In this document: positions 1 to 9,300 of the stretch, in pieces
Position numbering within the stretch: the stretch's first letter is position 1
Layout of the letters: each line of letters opens with the position of its first letter
Assembly: GCA_902588925.1 (NCBI GenBank)
Contig: CACIRB010000001.1
Coordinates: 84,218-148,217 of the forward strand
Source of the DNA: an uncultured Pelagibacteraceae bacterium
GTDB taxonomy: Bacteria; Pseudomonadota; Alphaproteobacteria; Pelagibacterales; Pelagibacteraceae
Reading direction: 5' to 3'
Length of the DNA stretch: 64,000 bases
Notes under the pieces: generated by a model
Database searches by the model: none
What the model was told of the DNA's origin: nothing
The model's input: the letters and a program-made list of their open reading frames with translations, nothing else
Translations under genes and position numbers: made by a program

Positions 1-962
1 CTTCTCATGAAAGGCATACCTTTACCTTTTAGTCTGAACTGCTTACCATTTTGAGTACCATCAGGAATTTTTATTTTTGCTTTTCCACCGTCAATTGTTG
101 GTATTTCAATCGTAGTTCCAAGAGCTGCATCCGCAAGGGATAGAGGAAATTCAAAAAATAAGTTTTCATCAGATCTTTTAAATAGTTGGTGAGAATGAAC
201 ATTTATAAATAAATATAAATCACCTGTGGCACCACCTCTACTACCAGCTTCACCTTTTCCAGCTAGCCTAATTCTTGTTCCATCATCTACACCTTTAGGA
301 ATTGTAACAGAAATTTTCTTAGATGTTTGTTTTTTACCCTGACCATTACAATCATTACATGGATTAGTAATTTCTTCACCATTACCATTACATTGAGGAC
401 ATGTTTGCTGAACTGTAAAGAAACCCTGGTTGGATCTTATTCTTCCATTTCCTCCACAATAAGAACACCTGTCTGGAGAATAACCTGGTTCTGAACCATT
501 ACCTTTGCAAGTTCCACATTGTTCAGTAGTTGCAAATTTTATATCTTGCTTTTTTCCATTATAAGCCTCTTCTAATGAAATAGATAAATCGTATCTTAAA
601 TCTGATCCTCTATTATTTGACCTTCTATTTCTTGATCTTCCACCACCACCAAAGTCTCCAAAAAAATCTTCAAAGATGTCTGAAAAGTCTGCTCCACTAA
701 AGCCACCAAAACCACCACCTGGTCTACCACCACCATTTTCAAAAGCGGCGTGTCCAAAGTTATCATAATTTTGTTTTTTCTCTTTGTCTGAAAGTATTCC
801 GTAAGCTTCACTAGCTTCTTTAAACTTTTCTTCAGCTTTTGAGTCGCCCGGATTTTTATCTGGATGATATTTAACTGCTAGTTTTCTATATGCAGATTTT
901 AATTCTTCAGGACTTGCGCTCTTGTTAACGCCTAGGACATCATAATAGTCTCTTTTAGCCAT
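1..962 (-). CDS. dnaJ: Chaperone protein DnaJ (3' end beyond the window)
   Basis: Hsp40 co-chaperone that stimulates the DnaK ATPase and delivers unfolded clients. It is absent from the ORF track because it has no stop inside the window. Reading back from ATG at 962 gives a J domain (residues 1-70, HPD at 33-35), a Gly/Phe-rich linker, four zinc-binding CxxCxGxG repeats ([32 protein letters not shown]) and the start of the C-terminal client-binding domain. About 320 residues are visible of a usual ~375. It lies 29 bases downstream of dnaK on the same strand, so it is probably cotranscribed from the heat-shock promoter before dnaK. Confidence 0.97.
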   Translation of the reverse strand, partial: MAKRDYYDVLGVNKSASPEELKSAYRKLAVKYHPDKNPGDSKAEEKFKEASEAYGILSDKEKKQNYDNFGHAAFENGGGRPGGGFGGFSGADFSDIFEDFFGDFGGGGRSRNRRSNNRGSDLRYDLSISLEEAYNGKKQDIKFATTEQCGTCKGNGSEPGYSPDRCSYCGGNGRIRSNQGFFTVQQTCPQCNGNGEEITNPCNDCNGQGKKQTSKKISVTIPKGVDDGTRIRLAGKGEAGSRGGATGDLYLFINVHSHQLFKRSDENLFFEFPLSLADAALGTTIEIPTIDGGKAKIKIPDGTQNGKQFRLKGKGMPFMR

Positions 963-991
963 CAAATTACCCCAGACAATTAAATGTCAGT

Positions 992-2917
992 TTATGCGCT
1001 TTTTTCTTTGTTCTCGTCTTTTACTTCTTCGAAATCAGCATCAACAACATTCTCGTCTTTTTTACCTGTATCATCTCCACCACCATCTTTTCCTGATTCA
1101 GGTTTTGCACCTTGTTGCGATTTATAAATTGCTTCACCAAGTTTCATAGAAGCTTGAACTAAAGCTTCTGTTTTCTTCTTGATATCCTCAATATCTTCAC
1201 CTTTTAATGACTCTTTTACAGCAGATGATGCATCTTCAATTGCTTTTTTCTCAGCATCTGAAATTTTTGACCCATGCTCTTTTAAGTTTTTCTCTGTAGA
1301 ATGAATCAAAGTGTCTGCTTGGTTTCTAACATCAACTGACTCTCTTTTCTTTTTGTCAGCTTCCTTATTAGCTTCAGCATCTTTGACCATTTTTTCAATT
1401 TCTTCATCGCTTAAGCCACCAGATGCTTGAATTTGTATTTTTTGCTCTTTACCAGTTCCTTTATCTTTTGCAGAAACATTTACGATGCCGTTAGCGTCAA
1501 TATCAAATGTAACTTCAATTTGAGGAACTCCTCTTGCAGCTGGAGCAATACCTACCAATTCAAAATTACCTAATAACTTGTTATCAGTAGCCATCTCTCT
1601 TTCACCTTGTAAAACTCTAATAGAAACAGCAGGCTGATTATCTTCAGCGGTTGAGAAAACTTGGCTTTTTTTAGTTGGTATTGTTGTGTTTTTATCAATT
1701 AGTTTTGTTGAAACTCCACCAAGCGTTTCGATACCTAATGATAACGGTGTAACGTCTAATAAAAGAACATCTTTAACATCTCCTTGTAACACACCTGCTT
1801 GAATAGCAGCACCCATTGCAACTACTTCATCTGGGTTTACACTCTTATTAGGGTCTTTGCCAAAAAAGTTTTTAACTTCCGCTATAACTTTTGGCATTCT
1901 AGTCATACCACCAACCATAACCACTTCATCTATTTCACTTGCAGTAATTCCTGCATCTTTTAAAGCAGTCTTGCATGGAGGTATTGTTCTAGCAATTAAG
2001 TCTTCAACTAAAGCCTCAAGTTTTGCTCTAGTCATCTTTAAATTAATGTGTTTTGGACCAGTTTTATCTGCAGTTATAAATGGTAAGTTTATATCTGTTT
2101 GTTCTGCAGAAGATAATTCTATTTTTGCTTTTTCAGCTGCTTCTTTTAATCTCTGTAAAGCAAGCTTATCTGATTTAAGATCAATTCCATTATCTTTCTT
2201 AAATTCAGAAATTAAATAATCAACGATAGCATTATCAAAATCTTCACCACCTAAAAAAGTATCACCATTAGTTGATTTAACTTCAAATACACCATCACCT
2301 AACTCAAGTATTGAAACATCAAATGTTCCACCACCTAAATCGTATACAGCAATTTTTTTGTTTTGTTTTTTATCTAAACCATAAGCAAGTGATGCAGCAG
2401 TTGGTTCATTTATAATTCTTAAAACTTCAAGTCCTGCAATTTTACCTGCGTCTTTTGTTGCTTGTCTTTGTGCATCGTTAAAATATGCTGGTACTGTTAT
2501 TACAGCTTTTGTTACTTCTGATCCTAAATATTTTTCTGCTGTCTCTTTCATTTTTTGTAAAATGAAAGCAGAGATTTGAGATGGAGAATATTTTTCTCCT
2601 TTTGCTTCAATCCAGGCATCACCTTTTTCAGAATTAATAATTTTAAATGGTGCAGCCTCAACATCTTTTTTTACTGTTGGATCATCAAAATTTCTACCAA
2701 TTAATCTTTTAACTGCAAATATTGTGTTTTCAGGATTTGTTACTGCCTGTCTTTTAGCAGGTTGACCTATTAATTTTTCATTTTCATCAGTAAATGCAAC
2801 TACCGAAGGAGTTGTTCTTGCTCCCTCTGCATTTTCTAAAACTTTAGCTTGTGTACCTTCCATAACAGCAACACAAGAGTTGGTTGTTCCTAAGTCTATT
2901 CCAATTATTTTACTCAT
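992..2917 (-). CDS. dnaK: Molecular chaperone DnaK (Hsp70)
   Basis: ATP-dependent Hsp70 chaperone that works with DnaJ and GrpE in the cytoplasm. The 641 residues match the normal family length. The N-terminal ATPase domain opens with GIDLGTTNS and contains the phosphate loop [10 protein letters not shown] near residue 195. The interdomain linker region [14 protein letters not shown] lies near 385, followed by the substrate-binding domain and an acidic tail ending in the DADFEEV region. Gene order grpE-dnaK-dnaJ is intact. A good RpoH-type promoter lies in the gap before its ATG, so dnaK-dnaJ can be induced separately from grpE. Confidence 0.98.
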   Translation of the reverse strand: MSKIIGIDLGTTNSCVAVMEGTQAKVLENAEGARTTPSVVAFTDENEKLIGQPAKRQAVTNPENTIFAVKRLIGRNFDDPTVKKDVEAAPFKIINSEKGDAWIEAKGEKYSPSQISAFILQKMKETAEKYLGSEVTKAVITVPAYFNDAQRQATKDAGKIAGLEVLRIINEPTAASLAYGLDKKQNKKIAVYDLGGGTFDVSILELGDGVFEVKSTNGDTFLGGEDFDNAIVDYLISEFKKDNGIDLKSDKLALQRLKEAAEKAKIELSSAEQTDINLPFITADKTGPKHINLKMTRAKLEALVEDLIARTIPPCKTALKDAGITASEIDEVVMVGGMTRMPKVIAEVKNFFGKDPNKSVNPDEVVAMGAAIQAGVLQGDVKDVLLLDVTPLSLGIETLGGVSTKLIDKNTTIPTKKSQVFSTAEDNQPAVSIRVLQGEREMATDNKLLGNFELVGIAPAARGVPQIEVTFDIDANGIVNVSAKDKGTGKEQKIQIQASGGLSDEEIEKMVKDAEANKEADKKKRESVDVRNQADTLIHSTEKNLKEHGSKISDAEKKAIEDASSAVKESLKGEDIEDIKKKTEALVQASMKLGEAIYKSQQGAKPESGKDGGGDDTGKKDENVVDADFEEVKDENKEKSA

Positions 2918-2940
2918 AATATTAATGTCTCTCTTTCGTC

Positions 2941-2968
2941 ATATAGGGTTTAAATTTGAAACTACAAG
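2941..2968 (-). promoter_or_regulatory. Predicted RpoH (sigma-32) heat-shock promoter of dnaK
   Basis: On the minus strand the grpE-dnaK gap contains CTTG, exactly 17 bases, then CCTATAT. This fits the alphaproteobacterial RpoH pattern as I remember it (CTTG-N17-CYTATNT). The -10 box ends 24 bases before the dnaK ATG, leaving room for a short leader. Placement directly in front of a classic RpoH target makes a chance match less likely. Confidence 0.72.
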
Positions 2969-2980
2969 TTGATCTCATTA

Positions 2981-3631
2981 TTATTTATCTCCTGAATTTT
3001 CTTGATTTTGTTCAGTTTTTTCTTCTTTTTTAGTAACTTTTTTTGAGACACCAACTAATGAAGGTCTTAGAAGTCTATCTTTAATGGTGAAGCCTTTTTG
3101 AATTTCTTGTACAATTGTTCCAGCTTCTTTAGCGTCATCTTCAATTTCCATCATTGCTTGATGAAAGTTAGGATCTAGTTTTTTGTTAAGACAATCAATT
3201 GGTTTAATATTGTTTTTTTCAAAAATAGAAATTAAATCTTTCTTTATTATTTCTAAATGCTCCATTGTCTTCTTTAAAGCGTCTGTTTCTTTTAACTTGT
3301 CATCGCTTTCTAAAACATGTTTAGAACGATCTAGATTATCAATTAAATTTAATGCTTCTTTAGCAAAGCTAAAACCACCGTACTCAAAGGCATCTTCTTT
3401 TTCTTTTTCAAACCTTCTTCTTTGATTTTCCATTTCAGCAAAAGTTCGTGCCAGTTTATCTTCTAGTTCAGTAATTTTTTCCTCTGGAGTTGGCTCTTTA
3501 AACTCTTCTGTAGCTTCTTGAGTTTCTTGTTTATTTTCTTCTGGTAAGCTTTCCTCAGGTTTTTTTGTTTCTTTTTCTAAATTCTGATTTTCGTCTGTTG
3601 GAGTAATATTTTGGTTTTCTTCTTTTTCCAT
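2981..3631 (-). CDS. grpE: Nucleotide exchange factor GrpE
   Basis: GrpE releases ADP from DnaK. The track ORF begins at 3679, but I place the start at the internal ATG at 3631 (MEKEENQ...). This removes the overlap with divergent rdgB and drops an N-terminus (MLNHLEII...) unlike GrpE. The product is about 216 aa: an acidic disordered N-terminus of about 60 residues, a long helix/coiled coil (EEKITELEDKLARTFAEMEN), and a C-terminal beta domain with NFHQAMMEIED and GFTIKDRLLRPSLVGV, typical of the family. It is upstream of dnaK on the same strand. Confidence 0.93.
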   Translation of the reverse strand: MEKEENQNITPTDENQNLEKETKKPEESLPEENKQETQEATEEFKEPTPEEKITELEDKLARTFAEMENQRRRFEKEKEDAFEYGGFSFAKEALNLIDNLDRSKHVLESDDKLKETDALKKTMEHLEIIKKDLISIFEKNNIKPIDCLNKKLDPNFHQAMMEIEDDAKEAGTIVQEIQKGFTIKDRLLRPSLVGVSKKVTKKEEKTEQNQENSGDK

Positions 3632-3667
3632 AGTCTCATATATGGTAAGGATTTTAATTATTTCTAG

Positions 3668-4270
3668 ATGATTAAGCAAAAAATTAAAGAATTAGTTATT
3701 GGTACTAACAACAAGGGTAAATTAAGAGAAATTAAGAGTTTATTACCAAATTATATCAAAATTTACTCTGTTTCTAACTTTAAACTTAAAAGTCCTGTTG
3801 AAAATGGAAAAACTTTTGTGGAAAACTCTTTAATCAAATCAAAATATTTCTCTAGAAAAACTGGTTTGATATGTTTGGCTGATGACTCTGGTTTGGAGAT
3901 AGATCATTTAGATAAAAGACCCGGAATTTATTCTGCACGATGGGGAGGAAAATCTGGGGATTTTAATAAAGCTATTAAAAAAGTATTTAAAGAGTTAGAT
4001 AAAAAAGATAAGAATTGGAAAAATAAAAAAATTAAAGCGAGATTTGTTTGTGCTCTATCAATCTCGTATCTAAATAAAAAAATTGCCTGTGTAGTTGGCA
4101 GAGTTGAGGGTCGAATATCAAATGAGCCAAAGGGGAAAAATGGATTTGGTTATGATCCAATTTTTATTCCACTAAAAAAATCTAAAACATTCGGTGAAAT
4201 GAAACCATCTCAAAAATATAGAATGGACCATCGTTATCAAGCTTTCAAAAAGATCAAAAAATTTCTATAA
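3668..4270 (+). CDS. rdgB: XTP/dITP diphosphatase (RdgB/HAM1 family)
   Basis: Hydrolyses non-canonical purine nucleotides (XTP, dITP, ITP) to monophosphates and so keeps them out of DNA and RNA. The 200 residues match the family. Landmarks are the N-terminal GTNNKGK nucleotide-binding motif (residues 12-18), LADDSGLEID near 70-79, and GKNGFGYDPIF near residue 156. It is divergent from grpE with a 36-base gap; rdgB near heat-shock genes is common in alphaproteobacteria. Its 3' end overlaps the convergent LpoA-like gene by 17 bases. Confidence 0.95.
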   Translation: MIKQKIKELVIGTNNKGKLREIKSLLPNYIKIYSVSNFKLKSPVENGKTFVENSLIKSKYFSRKTGLICLADDSGLEIDHLDKRPGIYSARWGGKSGDFNKAIKKVFKELDKKDKNWKNKKIKARFVCALSISYLNKKIACVVGRVEGRISNEPKGKNGFGYDPIFIPLKKSKTFGEMKPSQKYRMDHRYQAFKKIKKFL

Positions 4271-5408
4271 GTTTTTTATCTTCTATCTTATAAAAATTTA
4301 ATCTGTGATTAATTTTGTTTTCTTTAATATCAAAAATCCCAATTTTTCCTTTAAATGAATTTTTTTTCTCAAATACCTTGTTCAATTCTGAGAGGTTTGA
4401 TTTTAAGGAGAGATAATATATCAAACCAACTAAATCATAACTCAACAATGAAAGATGGGATGGATTTTCATTGAAAGCATTAAAATATTTAATTTTATAA
4501 TTATCAAAATTTTCTTTGTTTATTGAAGGATAATAAATTGGTTGAATATTTGTTTCTTCCACTAAGCTCTCATCAAACCATTGGTTTAAAGTTATAAAGT
4601 ATTTATTTTTTGGAGACACATCAGTGTAAAGTAAAGATGTTGCAACACTTTTAAGACTTTCATCAAAATCAGATATAACAACTGCATCAAAATTTACATT
4701 TCCAATTGTATATTTTTTTTCTAAGTTTTTTATTTTTTTTTCTTTATTTGGTTCATTTGACTCTTGAATTCTTCTTATTTCATTCGCTAGATTTTGTTTT
4801 CTAATTTTATATTTAGTTATTTCCTCAATTTGTTTTGTAAGTTTTGTTGGTTCAGTATTATATTCAAAATTTTTAAAAACTCTTATTTTAGAGTTTCTTA
4901 AACCATTCTTAACTTCAAACTCAAAATTCTGGATTGGTGTTAAAAAAAGAGTTTTTTGTAAATTATTATTATCTAAAAATTTTTTTATAGTATTAAACTG
5001 TGAAGTAGAATTTATTCCAGCAGAAATTACATTTTCAGGTAAATCTAAAGTTTTATTTGTTAATGATAAAAAAGTTAAGTCTTTCATCTCATCTAAATAA
5101 GTTAAACTTTCATGAAATATTGGTCCAACAACAATTTTTATTCCCATTTGTTTTAATTCAAAAGCAGACTTAAGAGTTTGGTTAGCTCTTGTTGCGGTAT
5201 CTTTTGGATAAATTTCAATTAAATCATCATTAATATCTTTGACAGCTAAACTTACAGCCTTAATAATAGATGAACCTAGATCTTTATTTTCTCCAGTCAT
5301 CGGAATTAATAGTCCAATTTTTATTTTTTCATTGGCATAAACTAAATTTAAGAAGTTTAAGAATAATAGAAGCAAAGAAATAGAAATAATTTTGATAATC
5401 TTTTTCAT
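4254..5408 (-). CDS. LpoA-like periplasmic binding-fold protein (putative penicillin-binding-protein activator)
   Basis: A 384-aa exported protein with an N-terminal signal peptide (hydrophobic core about residues 6-24, likely cleavage at VYA-NE) and a type-1 periplasmic binding fold opening with KIKIGLLIPMTGENKDLG. It is divergent from rsmI, as LpoA/YraM-type genes are in many proteobacteria, which suggests a cell-wall role rather than amino-acid transport. There is no lipobox, so it is predicted to be soluble, unlike E. coli LpoA. A lysine-rich insertion lies near residues 195-225. The alternative, a branched-chain amino acid type binding protein, is less likely because no ABC transporter genes are adjacent. 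Confidence 0.75.
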   Translation of the reverse strand: MKKIIKIISISLLLLFLNFLNLVYANEKIKIGLLIPMTGENKDLGSSIIKAVSLAVKDINDDLIEIYPKDTATRANQTLKSAFELKQMGIKIVVGPIFHESLTYLDEMKDLTFLSLTNKTLDLPENVISAGINSTSQFNTIKKFLDNNNLQKTLFLTPIQNFEFEVKNGLRNSKIRVFKNFEYNTEPTKLTKQIEEITKYKIRKQNLANEIRRIQESNEPNKEKKIKNLEKKYTIGNVNFDAVVISDFDESLKSVATSLLYTDVSPKNKYFITLNQWFDESLVEETNIQPIYYPSINKENFDNYKIKYFNAFNENPSHLSLLSYDLVGLIYYLSLKSNLSELNKVFEKKNSFKGKIGIFDIKENKINHRLNFYKIEDKKLIEIF

Positions 5409-5441
5409 TTTGATGTTATTATATAATTTTTAAGCTGAATT

Positions 5442-6302
5442 ATGATCACAAAACCACAATTTAAATCAAATGATTATAAAAATGGGCTTTATTTAGTAGC
5501 AACACCAATAGGTAATTTAAAAGATATATCATTTAGATCATTAGAAGTTTTAGAAAAATCAGATTATATACTTTGTGAGGATACTCGCGTTTCTAAAAAT
5601 TTATTAGATAAGTATAAAATTAAATCAAAATTGATTTCAAATCATAAATTTAATGAAAAAAAAAATACATTACAAATAGTTGAATATTTAAAATCAGGTA
5701 AATTAATTTCACTTATATCTGATGCAGGAACGCCAAGTATTTCAGATCCAGGTTTGGTGTTAGTAAATGAATGTATAAAAAATAATCTTAATATATTTTC
5801 AATACCGGGACCATCCGCAGTAACAACTGCTGTTGCGGCAAGTGGATTTTCTGATAAATTTTTATTTTATGGTTTTTTACCAGAAAAAAAAAACCAAATT
5901 GAAAACGAATTAAGAAAACTCTCAAATTTTAATTGCAGTTTAGTTTTTTTTTCATCATCTAAAAAAATCAATAAGATTATCCCAGGATTTAAAAAATATT
6001 TTGCTGGTAGAAAAATAGTATTTTGTAGAGAAATTTCTAAATTGTATGAAGAGTATATTAGAAGGAATATTGATGAATTAGAAACATTTAAAAATGAACT
6101 AAAAGGTGAATTGACAATAGTTATTTCTGAAAAAAAAGAAGAAAATACTTCACAAAAGCTAAGTGAATCAGATATTAACTTGATTAAGAAAATGATTAAT
6201 AAACTAAGCACAAAAGAAATTACAGATTTAATAAGTAGTAATAAAAATATTTCAAAAAAAGTAATTTATAATTTTTGTTTAAAACTAAAAAATGAGAATT
6301 AA
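5442..6302 (+). CDS. rsmI: 16S rRNA (cytidine-1402-2'-O)-methyltransferase RsmI
   Basis: SAM-dependent methyltransferase that 2'-O-methylates C1402 in the ribosomal decoding centre. The 286 residues show the tetrapyrrole-methylase fold: LVATPIGNLKDIS (about 18-30), LCEDTRVS (about 44), the SDAGTPSISDPG loop (about 95-106) and IPGPSA (about 122). The C-terminus is lysine-rich. Its end overlaps the start of the BON lipoprotein gene by 11 bases, suggesting translational coupling, and it is divergent from the LpoA-like gene. Confidence 0.96.
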   Translation: MITKPQFKSNDYKNGLYLVATPIGNLKDISFRSLEVLEKSDYILCEDTRVSKNLLDKYKIKSKLISNHKFNEKKNTLQIVEYLKSGKLISLISDAGTPSISDPGLVLVNECIKNNLNIFSIPGPSAVTTAVAASGFSDKFLFYGFLPEKKNQIENELRKLSNFNCSLVFFSSSKKINKIIPGFKKYFAGRKIVFCREISKLYEEYIRRNIDELETFKNELKGELTIVISEKKEENTSQKLSESDINLIKKMINKLSTKEITDLISSNKNISKKVIYNFCLKLKNEN

Positions 6303-6888
6303 ATTTTTTATAATTATTATTTTGTCTATTATTTTAACCAGTTGTGCTGCAGGAGTGGGCTCATCTGGTTTATTTGGTACTGGAGTATCAGTTGCAATGG
6401 ATCCAAGAACTGTTGGAACACAAATAGATGACTCGATTATGCAGAAAACTATTTCTACAAAAATACTTGCTATGGACAAAAAACATTTCTTAAAGGTTAA
6501 GACAAAAGTTTTAGATGGACGAATTTTTATAACTGGAAAAGTAGATGAACCAGAAGAAAAATTAAAAATTACTAAAGTTGCTTGGGAAACAAAAGGTGCA
6601 AGATCTGTAAGAAATGACATTAAAATAAAACAGGAATTTAACTTTAAGCAATCAGCAAAAGATTTACTTATTACTTCTCAATTAAGAACATCCTTAATAG
6701 TAAATAAGAATATTAAAGCAACAAATTATCAAATAGATACCTATAAAAAGAAAATTTATATTTATGGAATAGCTTTAACAGATGAAGAAAAAGAAATGGT
6801 TATAAGCGAAGCAAAAGAAATTCTAGATGTTGAAGATGTCGTTGCAAGTATTTTGTTACTTGAAGATCTGAGAATTCAAAAAAACTAA
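6292..6888 (+). CDS. BON-domain outer-membrane lipoprotein (DolP/YraP-like)
   Basis: A 198-aa lipoprotein with a short signal peptide and lipobox ILTSC (Cys18). After a Gly/Ser linker come two BON domains, about residues 45-110 (DGRIFITGKVDEPEEK) and 115-190 (KKIYIYGIALTDEEKE). BON domains bind phospholipid or outer-membrane surfaces, and E. coli DolP has this dual-BON lipoprotein architecture. The neighbourhood rsmI/LpoA-like/BON lipoprotein mirrors the E. coli rsmI-lpoA-yraN-diaA-dolP cluster, with yraN and diaA missing. The role is inferred: outer-membrane integrity. The 3' end overlaps maeB by 4 bases. Confidence 0.85.
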   Translation: MRIKFFIIIILSIILTSCAAGVGSSGLFGTGVSVAMDPRTVGTQIDDSIMQKTISTKILAMDKKHFLKVKTKVLDGRIFITGKVDEPEEKLKITKVAWETKGARSVRNDIKIKQEFNFKQSAKDLLITSQLRTSLIVNKNIKATNYQIDTYKKKIYIYGIALTDEEKEMVISEAKEILDVEDVVASILLLEDLRIQKN

Positions 6889-9173
6889 TTAACTTTATAA
6901 TCAATAACCTCAGATGAATAAGCTGCTATAGAGGCTAAATTAATAATTTCTGATGTTGAAGATCTTAGAGGAGCAATTTCAATTGGTAAGCCAAGTCCAA
7001 TTAGTAAAGGACCTATGACTTTTGTATCTCCTAAAGTCTTCATAAGTTTATAAGATATTGCTGCACTGTGTTGTCCAGGCATTATCAAAATATTTGCTTT
7101 ACCTACTATTTTTGCAAAAGGATAGAGTTCTTCATAATCTGAATTTAATGCAACATCAGGCTGCATATCTCCATCAAATTCAAAATTAACTTCTTTCTCT
7201 TTTAAAATCTCCACTGCTGTACGTATATGTTTTGTCCTACTTGTTAATGGTTGTCCAAATGTAGAGTGTGAAACAAATGCAATTTTTGGATTAATTCCAA
7301 AAAGTCTTACTACTCTTGCGGCTGAAATTGCTATCTCAGCCATTTCTTCTGAAGATGGATATTCATGAACACTAGTGTCCGCAATAAAAATTGTTTTTCC
7401 TTTATTAACAACCATGTTTAGCCCAAACATGATCTCACCTTTTCTAACATCTGCAACTTGTTTTATTTTTTCAAGAGATGCTCCAAAACGCCTAGTATTT
7501 CCTGTGACTGCACCATCCGCATCCCCACATGCAACCATACTTGTAGCCCAAACAACTCTATCATTTCTCACCATTCGATCGCAATCACGTTCTAATAAAC
7601 CTTGTTCTCTTTGAAGTTTTTTGAATAGATGATTTACGTATTTTTTTCTTTTTTCTTCGTCTTTTGAATTAGTAATTTCAATATCAAAATCTTCGCTATA
7701 GCCAATATTTTTAATCTGTTCTTTAATTTTGCTTTCTTTACCAACTAAAATTGGAATACCAAGTTTAGAATTTTTAAATGCTATTGCAGCTTTTAATGTA
7801 TTTTCATCTTCACCATCAGCAAAAACGATTCTTTTTTGATTTTTTTTAATGAAAGAGTTTATACCTTGCATAATTGTAACTGTTGGATCTAATCGTTGTT
7901 TAAGTTGCTCTTTATAGTTCTCAAAATTATCAATTTTTTTTCTTGCGACCCCACTTTCTATTGCTGCCTTAGCTACAGCAGCAGGAATAACACTAATTAA
8001 TCTTGGATCAAAAGTTGATGGGATTATATAATCTTTACCATAATGGGGTCTTTCCCCACCCATAGCTGCCACAACTTCATCTGGCACATCTTCTCTAGTA
8101 AGTTTTGCTATAGCTTCAGCAGCAGCGACTTTCATTTCTTCATTAATTGTTTTTGATCTTACATCTAGCGCACCTCTGAATATGTAAGGAAATCCAATTA
8201 AATTATTTACTTGATTAGGATAATCTGATCTTCCAGTTGCAATAATTGCATCATTTCTCACTTCATTTATTTCTTCCGGTGTAATTTCTGGATCAGGATT
8301 TGCACATGCAAATATAACTGGATTTTTAGACATGCTTTTAACCATTTCTTTTTTCAAAACACCTTTTGAGGACAATCCTAAAAAAACATCAGCTCCTTTA
8401 ATTGCGTCACTCAAAGTTCTTAAATTTGTATTAATTGCAAATCTTGATTTCCATTGATCTATACCCTCCGCCCTTCCTTTATAAATCACACCTTTCCGAT
8501 CTAGCATTATTACATTTTCAGAATTAACACCTGAGTTAATAAATAACTCTGTACATGCCTGAGCGGAAGCGCCAGCACCATTTACAACAACTTTTATATC
8601 TTTTATTGATTTTCCATTTATGTCTAGTGCATTCAGCAAAGCAGCTGTCGTTATAATTGCTGTTCCATGTTGATCATCATGGAAAACTGGAATATCTAAT
8701 ATTTCTTTCAGTTTTTGCTCAATGATAAAACAGTCTGGAGCAGCTATATCTTCTAAATTTATTCCTCCAAAACTTGGAGCAAAGTTTTTAATCGAATTGA
8801 TAATTTCATCAGTATCTTTACAATCTATTTCCAAGTCAATTGAATCTATATCTGCAAATCTTTTAAATAAAACTGCTTTTCCCTCCATTACTGGTTTTGA
8901 AGCTAATGCGCCTAAGTTACCCAATCCTAAAATTGCAGAACCATTACTAATTACTGCTACTAAATTTCCTTTACTTGTATAATCATACGCTGCTTCTGGA
9001 TCCTCACTGATTTTTTTAACAGGGGCAGCAACTCCAGGAGAATAAGCAAGTGCAAGGTCTCTTTTGGTAGTCATGTTTTTTGAAGAGATTATTTCTATCT
9101 TGCCAGGTTTTTTATCTTTATGGAAATCTAAAGCTTCTTTATCTGTGTAATGGTCAATCTTTGCTTTTTTCAT
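6885..9173 (-). CDS. maeB: NADP-dependent malic enzyme (malic enzyme-phosphotransacetylase fusion)
   Basis: Oxidative decarboxylation of malate to pyruvate with NADPH production. The 762-residue product has the hybrid layout known for MaeB/TME. The malic domain (about 1-410) includes YSPGVAAP, FHDDQHGTAI and the NAD(P)-binding segment VVNGAGASAQA. A C-terminal phosphotransacetylase-like domain follows (about 430-762, starting RIVFADGEDENTL). In characterised hybrids the PTA-like part is regulatory rather than catalytic. The gene stands alone, divergent from murJ across 127 AT-rich bases and convergent with the BON gene. Confidence 0.95.
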   Translation of the reverse strand: MKKAKIDHYTDKEALDFHKDKKPGKIEIISSKNMTTKRDLALAYSPGVAAPVKKISEDPEAAYDYTSKGNLVAVISNGSAILGLGNLGALASKPVMEGKAVLFKRFADIDSIDLEIDCKDTDEIINSIKNFAPSFGGINLEDIAAPDCFIIEQKLKEILDIPVFHDDQHGTAIITTAALLNALDINGKSIKDIKVVVNGAGASAQACTELFINSGVNSENVIMLDRKGVIYKGRAEGIDQWKSRFAINTNLRTLSDAIKGADVFLGLSSKGVLKKEMVKSMSKNPVIFACANPDPEITPEEINEVRNDAIIATGRSDYPNQVNNLIGFPYIFRGALDVRSKTINEEMKVAAAEAIAKLTREDVPDEVVAAMGGERPHYGKDYIIPSTFDPRLISVIPAAVAKAAIESGVARKKIDNFENYKEQLKQRLDPTVTIMQGINSFIKKNQKRIVFADGEDENTLKAAIAFKNSKLGIPILVGKESKIKEQIKNIGYSEDFDIEITNSKDEEKRKKYVNHLFKKLQREQGLLERDCDRMVRNDRVVWATSMVACGDADGAVTGNTRRFGASLEKIKQVADVRKGEIMFGLNMVVNKGKTIFIADTSVHEYPSSEEMAEIAISAARVVRLFGINPKIAFVSHSTFGQPLTSRTKHIRTAVEILKEKEVNFEFDGDMQPDVALNSDYEELYPFAKIVGKANILIMPGQHSAAISYKLMKTLGDTKVIGPLLIGLGLPIEIAPLRSSTSEIINLASIAAYSSEVIDYKVN

Positions 9174-9300
9174 TTTTATTTAATTATCTAAACTTAATTC
9201 TATTTGTGTTTTTTTAAAAATTTTTATTAATCTCAATATTTTATCTATATATTCTTACAATAAGCTTACAATTAGGGTAAAATTTAGACTAATATGATTT

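Noticed and set aside
596-811. 71-aa minus-strand ORF in the dnaJ region
   Set aside because: It is a shadow in another frame of the Gly/Phe-rich part of dnaJ, which has clear J-domain and zinc motifs.
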